Position numbers and translations under genes: made by a program. DNA of 64,000 nucleotides from Papio anubis. Its lineage: Eukaryota > Chordata > Mammalia > Primates > Cercopithecidae. Numbering within the stretch: the first letter of the stretch is position 1; the number at the start of each line of letters is the position of its first letter. The notes under the pieces are model-generated. The model saw only the letters and a program-made list of their open reading frames with translations. It did no database searches and was not told where the DNA came from. Shown piece by piece: positions 1 through 11,574 of the stretch. The stretch lies in the NCBI RefSeq assembly GCF_008728515.1, contig NC_044980.1:33620290-33684289 (forward strand), in the 5' to 3' direction.

Positions 1-960
1 AGTTGATACGTGCGTGAAGGAAGGAAGGAGTGCTGGGTGAGAAGTAGCATAGGACTAGAGGAAAGCAAGAGAGTGCTTGCTTTTCGTTATACTTTCCTAC
101 TTTTCAAGTCTGTTTATTGAGGGAGTCCAGTTGTAATGATGTGTTGAAAGTGCTTCCTAAATGATAAAATGCCTTATGTATGTTATTTACTGAGCACTGA
201 GTTATATATAGGATGTTGTTTCAGATATATTATGACAGTTTTTCCAAGTGACAACTGCTAGATATTAACAGGTGTCATAAGCAAGAAAAGTTTGTGACAA
301 ACGAGTTTGGGAAATGTCATGTTCAGCAAAATAAACTGGTCTGTTTATTACAGGACTTCTCAGTGCCTTTAACGTATTAATGTACATTGTGAGTATCAAA
401 GAAAAAGGAAGGTTGTTGGGGGAGGGGATATGCCATGTGGTAATATTTTTTAATATAAAAAAAAATGTGTGTCTTGAAGAATAGAGCAACCTTGGAGAAA
501 GGCAGCGTTAGGAAAAATTATGTAAAGATGTAAGAATACATATTTAGTACCTACTAGATGCAGGGTTCCAGAGCATACATAAAATGAGAGACAGTGTCCT
601 TGCCTTCTGAAAACAAACAGTTTTTATGGCAGGGGTGGGGCGCAAAACATTTACTTGTGGAAGATAATATTTAGGATAGAATCTAAGTGCCACTGGTACC
701 CAACATTGTACCCAATAGGTAACTTTTCAACCCTCATTCAGTCCCTGTCTTCTGAGAACTTATGATGTAGGGCTGGTGAGGATGGTGGGTAAGGATGAGG
801 CCAAGGATTACATGGAGTGGAATTGGAGAACAGACAGTGGTGGAGAGGTTCAAAGAAGACAGTTGTCGCATCCAAGAGAGGGATTATGGAGGGGAAGGAG
901 AGACTCACTAAAGGGAGGATCTCACAAGATAGGCAGAATTTCAAGAGAGATGAGATTGAG
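1..960. other. Intronic sequence, no feature recognised
   Basis: AT-rich sequence without a recognisable repeat or exon. Short open frames on both strands have no protein-like composition. Confidence 0.6.
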
Positions 961-970
961 GTCATTTTGT

Positions 971-1030
971 GGGCTGAAGCGATCCTCCTACTTCAGCCTC
1001 CTGAGTAGCTGGTCTTGAACTTCTGGACTC
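971..1030 (-). repeat. Alu-derived scrap
   Basis: A stretch carrying the antisense Alu motifs GCGATCCTCC and CAGCCTCCTGAGTAGCTGG, then a jump to the 'CTTGAAC' region. It is a remnant with an internal deletion. Confidence 0.6.
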
Positions 1031-1160
1031 AACAGTACTTTCTAATACTGGAGTTATTACAAAAAAACCAAAAAAACAAACCCAACACTTAAAAAGGAAG
1101 ACCCTTATCCCTCACTGAGGATCTGTTTCTTTTTTAAAAAAAATTTTAAACATTGTTTTA

Positions 1161-1278
1161 TAAAGATAGTGTCTCACTGTGTTACTCAGGCTGGTCTTGA
1201 ACTCTTGGTCTCAATCGACCTTCCTTCCTTTGACTCCCAAAGTATTGGGATTACAGGCATGAGCCACCATACTCGGCT
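1161..1278 (-). repeat. Alu monomer-type fragment
   Basis: Antisense monomer from the GTGTCTCACTGTGTTACTCAGG motif region to GGATTACAGGCATGAGCCACC. One monomer only and diverged, so an old free-monomer or truncated AluJ type. Confidence 0.7.
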
Positions 1279-1388
1279 GAGGAGCTCTTTAATGGGAAAT
1301 TCTTAGATGGCTTCATCTTCTATGGGTGTAATTTCCTGAGACAGTCCTACTATCCTGGTCTTTATTGCTGTATTTGAATTTCTTTTTC

Positions 1389-1680
1389 TTTTTTTTTTTT
1401 TGAGACAGAGTCTCACTCTGTCACCCAGGCTGGAGTGCAGTGGTACAATCTTGGCTCATCGCAACCTCCACCTCCCGGTTTCAAGCAATTCTCCTGCCTC
1501 AGCCTCTGAGTAGCTGGGATTACAGGCATGTGTCACCACACCCGGCTCATTTTGTATTTTTAGTAGAGACAGGGTTTCACCATATTGGCCAGGCTGGTCT
1601 CAAACTCCTGACCTCATGATCCACCCACCTCGGCCTCCCAAAGTGCTGGGATTTCAGGTGTGAGCCACCTCTCCTGGCCT
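1389..1680 (-). repeat. Alu, full length, antisense
   Basis: Oligo-T leads into GAGACAGAGTCTCACTCTG and the element ends at TCCTGGCCT. 'CTCCTGACCTCATGATCC' points to an Sc-like lineage. TTTGAATTT before the tail recurs after the end and is probably the target duplication. Confidence 0.95.
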
Positions 1681-2559
1681 TTGAATTTATTTTCTTTTGA
1701 GTAATAGGTATAGTTCTACTGTTCTACATGAAGAATGAGTTTACGTTCTTCACATACCTTTCTAAGTGTCCACTTATAAAAGCTCTATTATCGTATTTCT
1801 AATTTTTTTCTGTTCATTAATGTCATTTTAGACTTCTGTTTGCTGGTTTCTGTTCCTCAACTCATTGTTCTCAGAATAGCCTTTGAAAGGCAAATTAAAC
1901 ACAGATGCGAGTGCAAAATAACTTCAAATTTTTAGAGAAGAAACCACATGAAGGTGGCATTGGGTTATCTGGGACGGGGACACGGAGGGAAGCAAAACTA
2001 AGTATATGTGCCCTTCTAGTGAGCATTCCAGCAGAGAAGCCAGATTGATTTTCTATTTGATTTCTGCTGAGTCGTTTCACTCCTTGCTGGAGTCAGTGTC
2101 ATATGATCGTGATCATTTGTCAACATAAATAAGAAACCTAAGTGCAGTTATTGGACAGGAAAGGAAGCAAGAACTCTTCAGCGTTAAAATCCAATGGCAT
2201 GTAATAACAACTAACCCCGTTCTATGGAATAAAATATCAGCAGGAATGTTTAACATGAAACATACTGTTTCCCAATACCCTCGTTGCATTGTCAAAAAGT
2301 TTTAGCCCCAGGATTCTGTTTTTTATTTACTGTTTCTGTCCGCCTCTCTGATCAGGAACTTGTTGGTTTGCTGATTCTATGAAGATTAGAATTGCAGTAG
2401 CCCAAACTTGAAAACAGCTGTGCTGGAAGGATCAATGACTCTAGCCATCAAAGAAAGGGTGGACAGGGGAAGGGAACCTCACTTGCAGTTCCTCTGTCTA
2501 CCTGCCCACCTCAGCTTCAGGGCCTTTCGATACTGGTGGGCTACAGGAGGTCCAAATGC
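1681..2559. other. Intronic sequence, no feature recognised
   Basis: No repeat signature or splice-flanked open frame seen. The open frames here (about 60-70 codons) have no domain-like pattern. Confidence 0.6.
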
Positions 2560-3009
2560 TGGTGGGATCTCAACCTCACCTGGTGTCCAGGTGCTTGACA
2601 CCATCCCAAGAAGGGATTCATGAGTCAGAAACTGGTAGAAGTACGGAGATTTATTGCAAAGGGAAAAGTACACCCTCAAGGGGCAAGGGGAGTGCGGGCA
2701 TTACTCAAGAGAGTCACGCGTGTGAGGGGGTTTGGGGCTGCTACCTTTGTGGGCTTCATTCACCAAGGTGGGGAATATTCATGAAAATTCCTGGAAGGTG
2801 GTGGAGATTTCTTGGAACTGTAGTGTCACCGCTTTTATACCAAATATGGGTGTTCCTGAAACTCTCATGGCACTGGTGGGGGTTGATTGAGTACGCGAAT
2901 GAGTGCATAATGAGGTTCTAAGAGGAACCTAGGTCAGATCCAGTGTCATTTTGGGTCCAGTTGGTCTCAGCCAGCAGGGTCCATGACCCGATATTTCAGG
3001 GTCTTATCA
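2560..3009 (-). repeat. Probable solo LTR of an endogenous retrovirus
   Basis: Read on the minus strand, the block starts TGATAAGACC at 3009, has TATAAAA at 2839-2833 and AATAAA at 2655-2650, followed by a CTGACTCATGAATCC stretch typical of an R/U5 region. The 178-base gap between the two signals fits an ERV1-type LTR. No internal region, primer-binding site or second LTR is adjacent. The family is not identified and the 3' boundary is approximate. Confidence 0.6.
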
Positions 3010-3179
3010 GTCCTTAGCTTCTGCAGGTAATTTCAACCGCTTGTTTTGCTAGTCATGTGAAACTGCTGCCTGGAAAACTGCTGGAATTTTCTATTCTCCT
3101 GAATCACCTGTATTATTCCTGTCTCGCTTTGACTTGGCGTTCCCTGCCCCAAAAGGCTCTTTGCCTGGTCTCTGCACAG

Positions 3180-3459
3180 TTGCCACTAAAAAGTCTTTCC
3201 CTGACGCCTCCCACCCCTGGAGTAAAATCACACATTCTTCTCGCTTCCTGTTCTTTCATTCTAACTTTTTAAATACTTCTCACCCTTCACATGTTACCTG
3301 TTTGTTCATGATGTGTTTGTTCATGTTGTGTTTGTTTGTGAACTGTCTTCTCTCTAAAGCAGTATCCTACGAGGACTTAGGCTCTGGGGGTTTCACTGCT
3401 CAATCTCCAGCCTGGCACATAAGAGGTGGTCAGTAAATCTGTTGAATGAATGAATGAAT
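3180..3459 (+). repeat. L2 LINE 3' end
   Basis: Ends with the L2 signature CCTGGCACATAAGAGGTGGTCAG, then TAAATCTGTTGAATGAATGAATG. Upstream is the C/T-rich AAGTCTTTCCCTGACGCCTC stretch common to L2 tails. Confidence 0.75.
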
Positions 3460-3995
3460 CACAGTTACCTCAGTTATAAAGATGTAATCATCAATCTTCC
3501 CAAAATTCTTACAATACTGGACACTGTAAAGGAAATGAGGCTTTTTTTAAAAAAGAAAAAGCATTTCCTGGCAGGAATTTATGTATTCATTTGCAATATG
3601 GGGGTAGTTATAGTACAATGCAAGAAAAACAACCATATTTCCTGTCCTCTAGGAATTTGAAATCTGTAAAGAACTCTAACCTTGGAAATGCCTGATAACA
3701 TACATCTAGAATTATCTGTGGCAAAAGACAAGGCAAATAGGCAAATATTCTGTATTATAAAAAATGTACAGTTTCAAAGGACAAGTATAGGTGGATTTAC
3801 ATGCCCACATCTTTTGAAGTGAGTGGAAATTTGTACATGATAATCTAGGTGAGGCTGAGGCTCCCTGGCTGTGACAGTTCCCTTGGGGCTATTCCCCTGT
3901 ACCTCCTGGGTCAGCTGATCTGCCTCCATCCAGAAAAGACACTGGGGAAAGTCAAGAGTGGTCAGTAGCTTCTGTCATGTTGGGTAGCTAATTAC
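3460..3995. other. Intronic sequence, no feature recognised
   Basis: Single-copy looking sequence up to the target duplication of the next Alu. Confidence 0.55.
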
Positions 3996-4012
3996 AAGTT
4001 TTGGGTTAATTT

Positions 4013-4320
4013 TAAAATTTTTTTATTTTTATTTTTTGAGACAGAGTCTCACTTTTGTTGCCCAGGCTGGAGTGCAGCGGTGCGATCTCGGCTCACTGCA
4101 ACATCCACCTCCTGGGTTCAAGTGATTCTCCTGCCATGGCCTCCCAAGTGCCTGAGACTACAGGTGTGTGCCACCATGCCTGGCTAATTTTTGTATTTTT
4201 AGTAGAGACAGGGTTTCGCCATGTTGGTCAGGTTGGTCTTGAACTCGTGACCTCAAGTGATTCACCCATCTCGGCCTCCCAAAGTATTGGGATGACAGAT
4301 GTGAGCCACTGCGCCTGGCC
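4013..4320 (-). repeat. Alu, full length, antisense, with perfect target duplication
   Basis: The element runs from the T-rich tail to GCGCCTGGCC. It is flanked by a perfect 17-bp duplication, AAGTTTTGGGTTAATTT, at 3996-4012 and 4321-4337, so the boundaries are exact. Confidence 0.97.
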
Positions 4321-4671
4321 AAGTTTTGGGTTAATTTCTTAAAGTATCTTCTCTTGCACCCTTCTTACCTTTTCACTCCTTTCTCCTGCTTTCTAGGTCT
4401 TTCTTCTCTGAGAGGAAAGGGAGAGACCCTGGTTAGGCCAGAAATCCATGGAGAGGAGATTTCTTCCTCTCCCTCCTTCCACGGTGGTTGGTAGGTTTTC
4501 GAGGTTCTAGTGGAGACTGATGGAGGATCCTGCAGGCTGCAGCCTCATCCCCCTCACAATGTATTTTTTGTAATAGGTGAAATGCTTCTTCTTTATGGTC
4601 AGGAGAAATGTTCTCTCACTCCTAGTGGCCAGTATAGAAATCTTAACTTGTATATTTATATATTCAGCATT

Positions 4672-4710
4672 ATGTATGTGTATGTGTGCATGCGTGTGTG
4701 TGTGTGTGTA
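4672..4710. repeat. (TG)n microsatellite
   Basis: Alternating purine/pyrimidine run, ending in about eight uninterrupted TG units. Likely length-polymorphic. Confidence 0.9.
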
Positions 4711-6237
4711 ATGGATTTTAGTTGTGCATTTAGTAAAACACATGCATTTCTTTCATTTATGACTTTTGCAGTGACTAATTGTGGTTCATTTTCAGACAAT
4801 TTTAAAGAGTTACCACAAAAAAGTATTTGAATTGTTGGCAAGCTAAAGTTAGTCATAATAAGAATGAAGATTTTGAAAAGCACACTTAACTTCTTTCCTC
4901 ATTTAACCAGAGCTGAACAGCTTACAAGTAGAAATCATGGGTTTTGGTATATAGAAACATAAGCTTAGAAACTATGGATATAATTTTAATACAATGCAGT
5001 TTTATGAGGTGGAATGTCTTAGTTGTTTGACCCTAACCGACTTCATTAACTTGCCCATTTTTGGGGAAAGAAAATCCTTGTGTCATGCAGTGATTCAAGA
5101 GCTTAAGGACAGCAAGAAAGCAGGGGTAGGGATGGTTTCAAGGTACGATGTGTAGTCCCTAAGCAAGGTCTCCTTAAGGACGTGAATTCTGACTACTGCA
5201 GCTAAAGAAGACAGCTGTGGGAAGAGAGTGCAAAGCCCAGTCACCCCACCCGTGCCCGTCTGTTGCTGGCTGAGGCTTGGCTCTGTGTCTTTTGCTCCAC
5301 ATCCCCTGTGAATGTGAGGGCAAAGAACTCTGCTGAAGTTGTCGGTCTTTTGTCAGAAGAAGGCTTTAAGTACCGGCATTCTTTCCTCATAAGCACAGAT
5401 CCGGCTCCTGTTTCTCAGGGAGGGCAGTGAACTTGCTCTACATTCCTGATGGGTAATGAAGTTGTTCCCAAGCCTGTCACCACCACATCCTTCCAACCCT
5501 GCCCTTAAGCTGCTTTTTCAGAGGGAAGCAGAATGTTAACTCAGTAGGACATCCTAAAGGACAGAAGCAAGGCAAGGAGAGGATGGAGAGAAGCTCATTC
5601 TACTCTGACCACGATCACTGTCACTGGCTGCAGGGTGTGGAAAATGGAAAGGCACAGTATATCACCATTTCCTCAGGACGGAATGCTGGCCAGTGCCCAG
5701 TGGGAACTACAGCTAGCAAATTAGTGAATTGTGGCTGCCCATTATTTAAGAGAGAACACGTGGTAACCACCTTCAGTAAATAAATGCAGATGAATTTGGT
5801 CATTTACAACTCTTGTGTTTTCTTGTGGTAACACGGTTGTCCAACTGACCAGGCATGAATGTTAATTACACACCATAAGGTATGTGGTTCGTGGTTCTCG
5901 ACGTTTTTAAACATGAGAAACCTGTTCTAACATACACAGAGTTCACAGATCTTTAACTTTTAGCTGTTCTGTTATCTATTGGTTGAGAAGACACATAATG
6001 ATGGGATCAAAATGTATTAAGTGGATTTGAATTACGATTATCACGGAACTTACTATATTTGAAAGCTGTGTGTATGGAACATATAACACACAATGGTGCT
6101 CAGGGATTCAGGGTCTTTTCTCATCCCCACCAACCTGAGGACCCTCCTCTGCCCTCCCCCGTTCTCAGTTCAGGGCCAAAGCCCCCACGTTGGGATCTAG
6201 GGGAAGAATCAAAAGATTGTAAATTTTAGGTCAGGCA
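4711..6237. other. Intronic sequence, no feature recognised
   Basis: About 1.5 kb without an obvious repeat. No splice-flanked open frame stood out on either strand. Confidence 0.55.
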
Positions 6238-6390
6238 GAGAGGGGATCAGATTTCAACTCTACCACATCCTGTATGATCTTGGGTAAGTTACTAAACCTT
6301 GCTGTGCCCCAGCTTCCTCATCTTTGAAATGGAGATTAGTCCCTATGAGGACTTAACCTCATAGGGGTTTTGGAGGAATTGAAGTTTTAT
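6238..6390 (+). repeat. MIR SINE
   Basis: Carries the MIR core order: 'TTGGGTAAGTTACT', 'CTTCCTCATCTTTGAAATGG', then a CTATGAGGACTTAA tail. Confidence 0.8.
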
Positions 6391-6559
6391 TGTACCATGA
6401 ATAGTGCCTGCGCAGGAAAGGTGGCACTTAATTTTTTTTCCCCACTTCTTGCCTACTCTCCCCACCTCCAGGACAGATTCAAGACCAGTAATGCACAAAA
6501 TGAAAATTAGTAAGTTAATTTTTTCTGCCTCTGAGCATTCATTTAGCCGGTACTGTATG

Positions 6560-7105
6560 TTCTAGTTAGTAGGGCTGTTTGACAAATGACTACTACCTTT
6601 AGTGGCATAAAACAAACCTTTATTATACTCACCAATTCTCTGGACAGGGTACAACAGGGACAGTTCGTCTCTGATCCGTGATGTGGAACTTTAGCTGGGG
6701 AGACTGAAAGGCTTGGGGCTGAAATTACCTGGTGGCTCATTCCCTCAGCATCTGACGGTTAACGCTGGCTGTCACCTTAGACCTTAACTGAGGCTTTTGG
6801 CCAGAACGCTGGTGCCCCGTTGGCCCTGGCTTTCTCACAGCATGGTAGCTAGGTTCCAAAAGCAAGCATCCTGAGAGAGCTAGACGGAAACCTCATCCAT
6901 TCCCTGTCATGGCCTAGCCTTGGAAATCATACAGCATCGCTTCTGCCATCCATTGAGATTGTCACAACATCCCGCTCATATTCAAAGGAGGAGAAGTAGA
7001 TTATGCCCCTTGATGCAAGGTGGTTCTGGAAGAGTATATGGGAATAGAAATCTTACCGCACCCTTTGTGGAAAATCTCTGCCACAGTATGGGAGCGGTTC
7101 GTAAA
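6560..7105 (-). repeat. Old MaLR-type LTR (MLT1-like)
   Basis: Shows the antisense order of old MLT1 LTRs: 'TAGTGGCATAAAACAA' with 'TTTATTAT', then 'CTGACGGTTAACGCTGGCTGTC', and near the far end 'GAAGTAGATTATGCCCCTTGATG'. Strongly diverged, so the subfamily is uncertain. Confidence 0.5.
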
Positions 7106-8104
7106 TTTATAGAAAGGGACTCCTAGAATGTCCTTGCACTGTTCTTTCCTGAATTACCGTGGTTGCACGCTGGACCAAAAGCTAAGACCTTAACACAAAG
7201 ACCTGAAATATAGTGTCTGAACTCTGTCCCAGGGCAGGTATCACCTTCTAGCTTTGAACTGGAGCCTGGGTTTTCATCTAATAGCCAGGCTGAAATGTCT
7301 GGTCAATGGCATGTCAGTAACTGAACTCTGAGCTATATGCTAGGTGGTAATATCAAGGTGTAAGACATACCAGCGAAGCCAGGGACTGACTGACTTTCCA
7401 ATTCAAAGATTTTTTTTGTGGTAACTGTTTAAAATAAAGTCTTAAGATCGTTGTAACCTGATTTTATTTCTGGACAAGAGCCATATTACCTTGTACCCTA
7501 CTTTGTCTCCATTACTAAAAGTTCACCAATTACATTGTCTTCCTAAGATTAAAAAAAAAAATTTTTTAATAATTATAGAAAAAGTTGTAGTGTTTGGAAA
7601 TCTACCTTAGAAGGAGAAGAATTGGCTTCTAGTTAGGAAGAAGAGTTCTTCCTTATAATATTATGACAGTTATTTTCCCCAGTAAATATTTGTTTCTTCT
7701 CAGAACTTATTTGCCAGTGGGATATACTTAAAACTAAACAAACAATTAGCTCACAAAGTGTTAAACCAAAAAGAAGTTTTGCAGAAAAAGAATGGACACA
7801 TCATTTTAAAAATGTATATATATCATATAGTTTGATTATGTGTAAATCAGAAATTTAAGGGAGGATGATGTGTTATTTACCATTTATATGGAGTCAGGTT
7901 AGTCTATAAAATGTTCAATTGCTTCCAGGCTCTGAAAGTCATTCTAATGACCCTGTCTCAGATTTTTATTTTTTTTTACTTGTCTAATAAAAGTAACAGT
8001 GCTTTCATGAGGTCTTACTGGGCTGTTTAGGGTATGTGAGGGATAACAGAGGTGAAAAGTTTTTGGAAATCTACATGTGCTATTCACATGTAAAATTCTG
8101 GCTT
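7106..8104. other. AT-rich intronic sequence, no feature recognised
   Basis: Includes an A-run/T-run dyad near 7548-7567 but no recognisable element. Confidence 0.5.
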
Positions 8105-8234
8105 TTATTTTTTATTTTTTTTTTACTTATTAGAGATAGTTCTCGCTATGTTGCCCAGGCTGGCCACAAACTCCTGGGCTCACGTGATCCTCTATGCTCA
8201 GCCTCCCGAGTAGCTGAGATTACAGGAGTGCACT
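8105..8234 (-). repeat. Free Alu-type monomer, antisense
   Basis: T-rich tail, 'TCTCGCTATGTTGCCCAGGCTGG' region and 'CCTCCCGAGTAGCTGAGATTACAGG', ending at GTGCACTG. Only one monomer is present. Confidence 0.75.
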
Positions 8235-8518
8235 GTAATTTTTGTTGTTGTTGCTGTTATTAGTCAGAGGTGGGACTCCATGACAGCCCATGGAGAGGGG
8301 AGGAACAAAGACCTGCCTTCCCACGTGGCTTCCCTTCCCCTATTTCTTACATTTCCCCCTTTCTTCCTTCTCCTCTCTTAACTCTTTTCTGTTTTCTTGT
8401 CTTCCCATTGCCTTTTTTCCCTTCTGTCTTCTGTAAGGTCTTTGGCCTCCCATTGTTGCCCATAGATATTGCCTCTTGTATCTGGACTCTGAATGGCTTG
8501 TGATCAAAACTATGTTGT

Positions 8519-8672
8519 TCATATATATATGTGTGTGTGTGTATATGTAGACGTATATATGTATAGATAGATGTATATGTATGTATATTCTATACATACA
8601 TATAAATTATGTACATTTATATTTATGTACATAAATATGTAGATATGTAAAATATGTAAATATGTTAAAAAT
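8519..8672. repeat. (TA)/(TG) microsatellite-rich tract
   Basis: Alternating TA, TG and TATG units, with GATA-like steps, over about 150 bp. Likely unstable in length. Confidence 0.9.
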
Positions 8673-8963
8673 AATACAAGGATCTCACATCATGCCTAGT
8701 CCAGGGCTCAAGAGGGATTTAGCAGCTAAATGTATTATGACCATCTAGCTTGCAGGGAGAATCATTAGCCAGGCTCAAAAAAGTAAATCCCTGCTGCTTT
8801 CTAGATTGAGCAATACGCAAGATATTGTTCATGGGGTAAATCAATGCCGGAAATTCCCTGTCTGCCATTATGGCTTGGACTTAGGGCTTTTATTTTAAAT
8901 GATTTCTTACTTTCTCTGCCAACTGGTCTCTAAATACAAGTTCATGTTCTTCTTGACTGGACA

Positions 8964-9258
8964 TTTTTTTTTTTTTTTTAAGATGGAGCCTTGCCCTGTC
9001 ACCCAGGATGGAATGCATTGATACAATCTCTGCTCACTGCAGCCTCTGCTTCCCGGGTTCAGGCAATTCTCCTGACTCAGCCTACCGAGTAGCTGGCTTA
9101 CAGGTGCGTGTCACCATGCCCAGCTGTTTTGTAGTTTTAGCAGAGCTGGGGTTTCACTGTGTTGGCCAGGCTGGTCTTGAACTCCTGACCTCAGATAATC
9201 CACCCACCTTGGCCTCCCAGAGCACTGGGATTACAGGCATGAGTCACCGTGCCTGGCC
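8964..9258 (-). repeat. Alu, full length, antisense
   Basis: Runs from oligo-T to GTGCCTGGCC. CTTGACTGGACATTTT before and CTTGGCTGGGCACTTTT after look like a decayed target duplication. Confidence 0.93.
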
Positions 9259-9374
9259 TTGGCTGGGCACTTTTAACTGCTCTAGAGGAGAGCTGTTCTT
9301 TAGGTGCCTCCCCTTGAAAGTGAGTTTTGTGTATGCCATGTAGTCTATATGTAGATCTTTTCAGATAGACCCCC

Positions 9375-9733
9375 TGTTATGAGCTGAGTTGTGGCCCCAC
9401 CCCACCCGCAAAGTGACACGTTGAAGTCCAAACCCCCCAGTTCTTCAAACTGTCACTGTATTTGAACATAAAGTTAACATGAGGCCTTTGGGGTGGGCCC
9501 TAATCTAGTATGACTAGTGTCCTTATACAAGGAGAAAATTTGGACTCATGAAGAGACACACACAAGGGATGTCCATGCACGGAAAAAAGTCCATGTGGTG
9601 ACACAGTGAGCAGCTGTCTGCAAGCCAAGGAGAGAAGTCCCAGGAGACATCAGCCTGCAGGGTGACACCTTGATCTTGGATTTCCAGCCTCCAGCCTGTG
9701 GGATTTTGTAATGGCAGCTCTAGACAATTAACA
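9375..9733 (+). repeat. MLT1 (MaLR) LTR
   Basis: Starts TGTTATGAGCTGAGTTGTG and ends AGACAATTAACA (TG...CA ends). In between are the MLT1 motifs GTGGGCCCTAATC, TGACTAGTGTCCTTATAC and ACACCTTGATCTTGGATTTC. No internal region or second LTR, so it is a solo LTR. Confidence 0.85.
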
Positions 9734-9813
9734 TCCCCTCCAGTTTTAGTGAAAATTTGTAAAGCCTTGTTGTGTGATGCGGTGACAAGCAGAGAAATAC
9801 AAACTTAACCTCT

Positions 9814-10050
9814 GCCAGGCGCGATGGCTCATGCCTGTAATCCCAGCACTTTGGGAGGCTGAGGCGGGCAGATCACTGGAGGTCAGGAGTTTGGTACCAG
9901 CCTGGCCAGCATGGTGAAACCCCGTCTCTACTAAAAATACAAAAATTAGCTGGGTGTAGTGGTGTGCTCTTGTAATTCCAGCTACTCGGGAGGCTGAGGC
10001 AGGAGAATCGCTTGAACCAGGGAGGTGGAGGTTGCAGTGAGCCAAGATTG
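9814..10050 (+). repeat. Alu, first unit of a tandem pair
   Basis: Sense AluS-like copy ending abruptly at GCCAAGATTG, without the last third of the right monomer or an A-tail. The next unit starts without intervening DNA. Both units share unusual variants: ATCACTGGAGGTCAGG in place of the usual CACCTGAGG, and CTTGTAATTCCAGC. Confidence 0.93.
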
Positions 10051-10369
10051 CCCCACTTTGGGAATCCCAGCACTTTGGGAGGCTGAGGCTGGCAGATCAC
10101 TGGAGGTCAGGAGTTTGAGATAAACCTGACCAACATGGTGAAATCCTGTTTCTACTAAAAATACGAAAATTTATAAATAAATAAAAATACAAAAATTAGC
10201 AGGGTGTGGTGGTGTGCACTTGTAATTCCAGCTACTCAGGAGGCTAAGGCAGGATAATCACTTGAACCTGCGAGGCGGAGGTTGCAGTGAGCCAAGACTG
10301 CGCCACTGCACTCCAGCCTGGGCAACAGAGTGAGACCCTGTATAAAAAAAGAAAGAAAAGACAAAAAAA
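10051..10369 (+). repeat. Alu, second unit of a tandem pair
   Basis: Joined directly to the preceding Alu and complete to an A-rich tail. It has an extra A-rich insert (AAATTTATAAATAAATAAAA) in the middle linker. Shared private variants with unit one suggest duplication rather than two independent insertions. Confidence 0.93.
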
Positions 10370-10423
10370 CCCCACTTCATCTTATTTTATGGATCCACAG
10401 TGGAGTAATGGTGAGGGTATATG

Positions 10424-10883
10424 TTAGAGTTCTCCAGAGAAACACAACCAATAGGATATTTTTCTATATATTTATATATAGATGTTTATATAGGATGTAT
10501 ATCGGATGTTTATATATCTATAGAGAGAAAAAAGAGGAGAGAGATTGATTCTAAGGAACTGGCTCATGTGATTGTGGGCTGACTGAACTGGAATCTGTAG
10601 GGCAGCCTAACAGGCTGGAGACTCAAAGAAGAGTTGGTATTTCAAGTCAAAATGCAGTTTGGAGGCAGAATACCTTTTTTGTGTGAAATCTCAGTTTTTT
10701 GGTCTTCAACTATTTGGATGAAGCCCATGTACATTATGGAACGTTCTCCTCTTTACTCAAAGTCTACTGATTTAAGTGTTAATCATATCTAAAAAGTACA
10801 TTCACAGCAATATCTAGACTGGTGTTTGACCAAATAATGGCACTGTTGCTTAGCTACCTTGACACATAACATTAACCATCGCA
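10424..10883. repeat. Medium-copy interspersed repeat, family not assigned
   Basis: I recognise this as a widely dispersed human repeat from its order GTTAGAGTTCTCCAGAGAAA, an internal TATA-rich expansion (10455-10525), 'AACAGGCTGGAGACTC', 'TTACTCAAAGTCTACTGATT' and 'GACACATAACATTAACCATC'. I cannot name the family with certainty. Confidence 0.6.
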
Positions 10884-11287
10884 TAGTGGAGATGAGGAAG
10901 TACTAGTCTGGGCCTAGTTTATATAAGAAAAGTGAAACTTCACCTGATTTAATAAAAGCTAAATATTAAATGTTAACAATGTATTTTTACATGTATAACA
11001 TAACTTAATTGTTTGCATCAACCTTTTGTTTTAATACATGAGTGAGTTGGCCACATATTTAGTTTTAATACACTCATCACCCCTAAATTTCTGTTGATGA
11101 TGTAAGCATTAAGTATGATATGGGCTGTGGACTGGTATTACATATGCTTCAAAATTTCAATACTCATGCTGGTAAATTGCCTGGTCTATGCTTTTTTGTC
11201 TTGGTGCGACTTTTTGCCTTAAGTATTATTATTATCTTTATCATTGCATAAAGCAGTATTTTATACACTAACTCCTTTTATTTATTT
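10884..11287. other. Intronic sequence, no feature recognised
   Basis: AT-rich, nothing recognised. Confidence 0.55.
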
Positions 11288-11574
11288 ATTTTTGAGATGG
11301 AGTTTCAGTCTGTTGCCCAGGCTGGAGTGCAGTGGCGCAATCTTGGCTCACTGCAACCTCTGCCTCCTGGATTCAAGCGATTCTCCTGCCTCAGCCTCTT
11401 GAGTAGCTGGGATTATAGGCATGCACTACCACACCCAGCTAATTTTTGTATTTTAGTAGAGACAGGGTTTCACCATGTTGGCCAGGCTGGTCTTGAACTC
11501 CTGACCTCAAGTGATCCACCTGCCTCAGCCTCCCAAAGTGCTGGGATTACAGGTGTGAGCCACCACACCCAGCC
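11288..11574 (-). repeat. Alu, full length, antisense
   Basis: Starts after a (TTTA)n tail and ends CACACCCAGCC. AluS-like: GACCTCAAGTGATCC and GTTGGCCAGGC. Confidence 0.95.
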
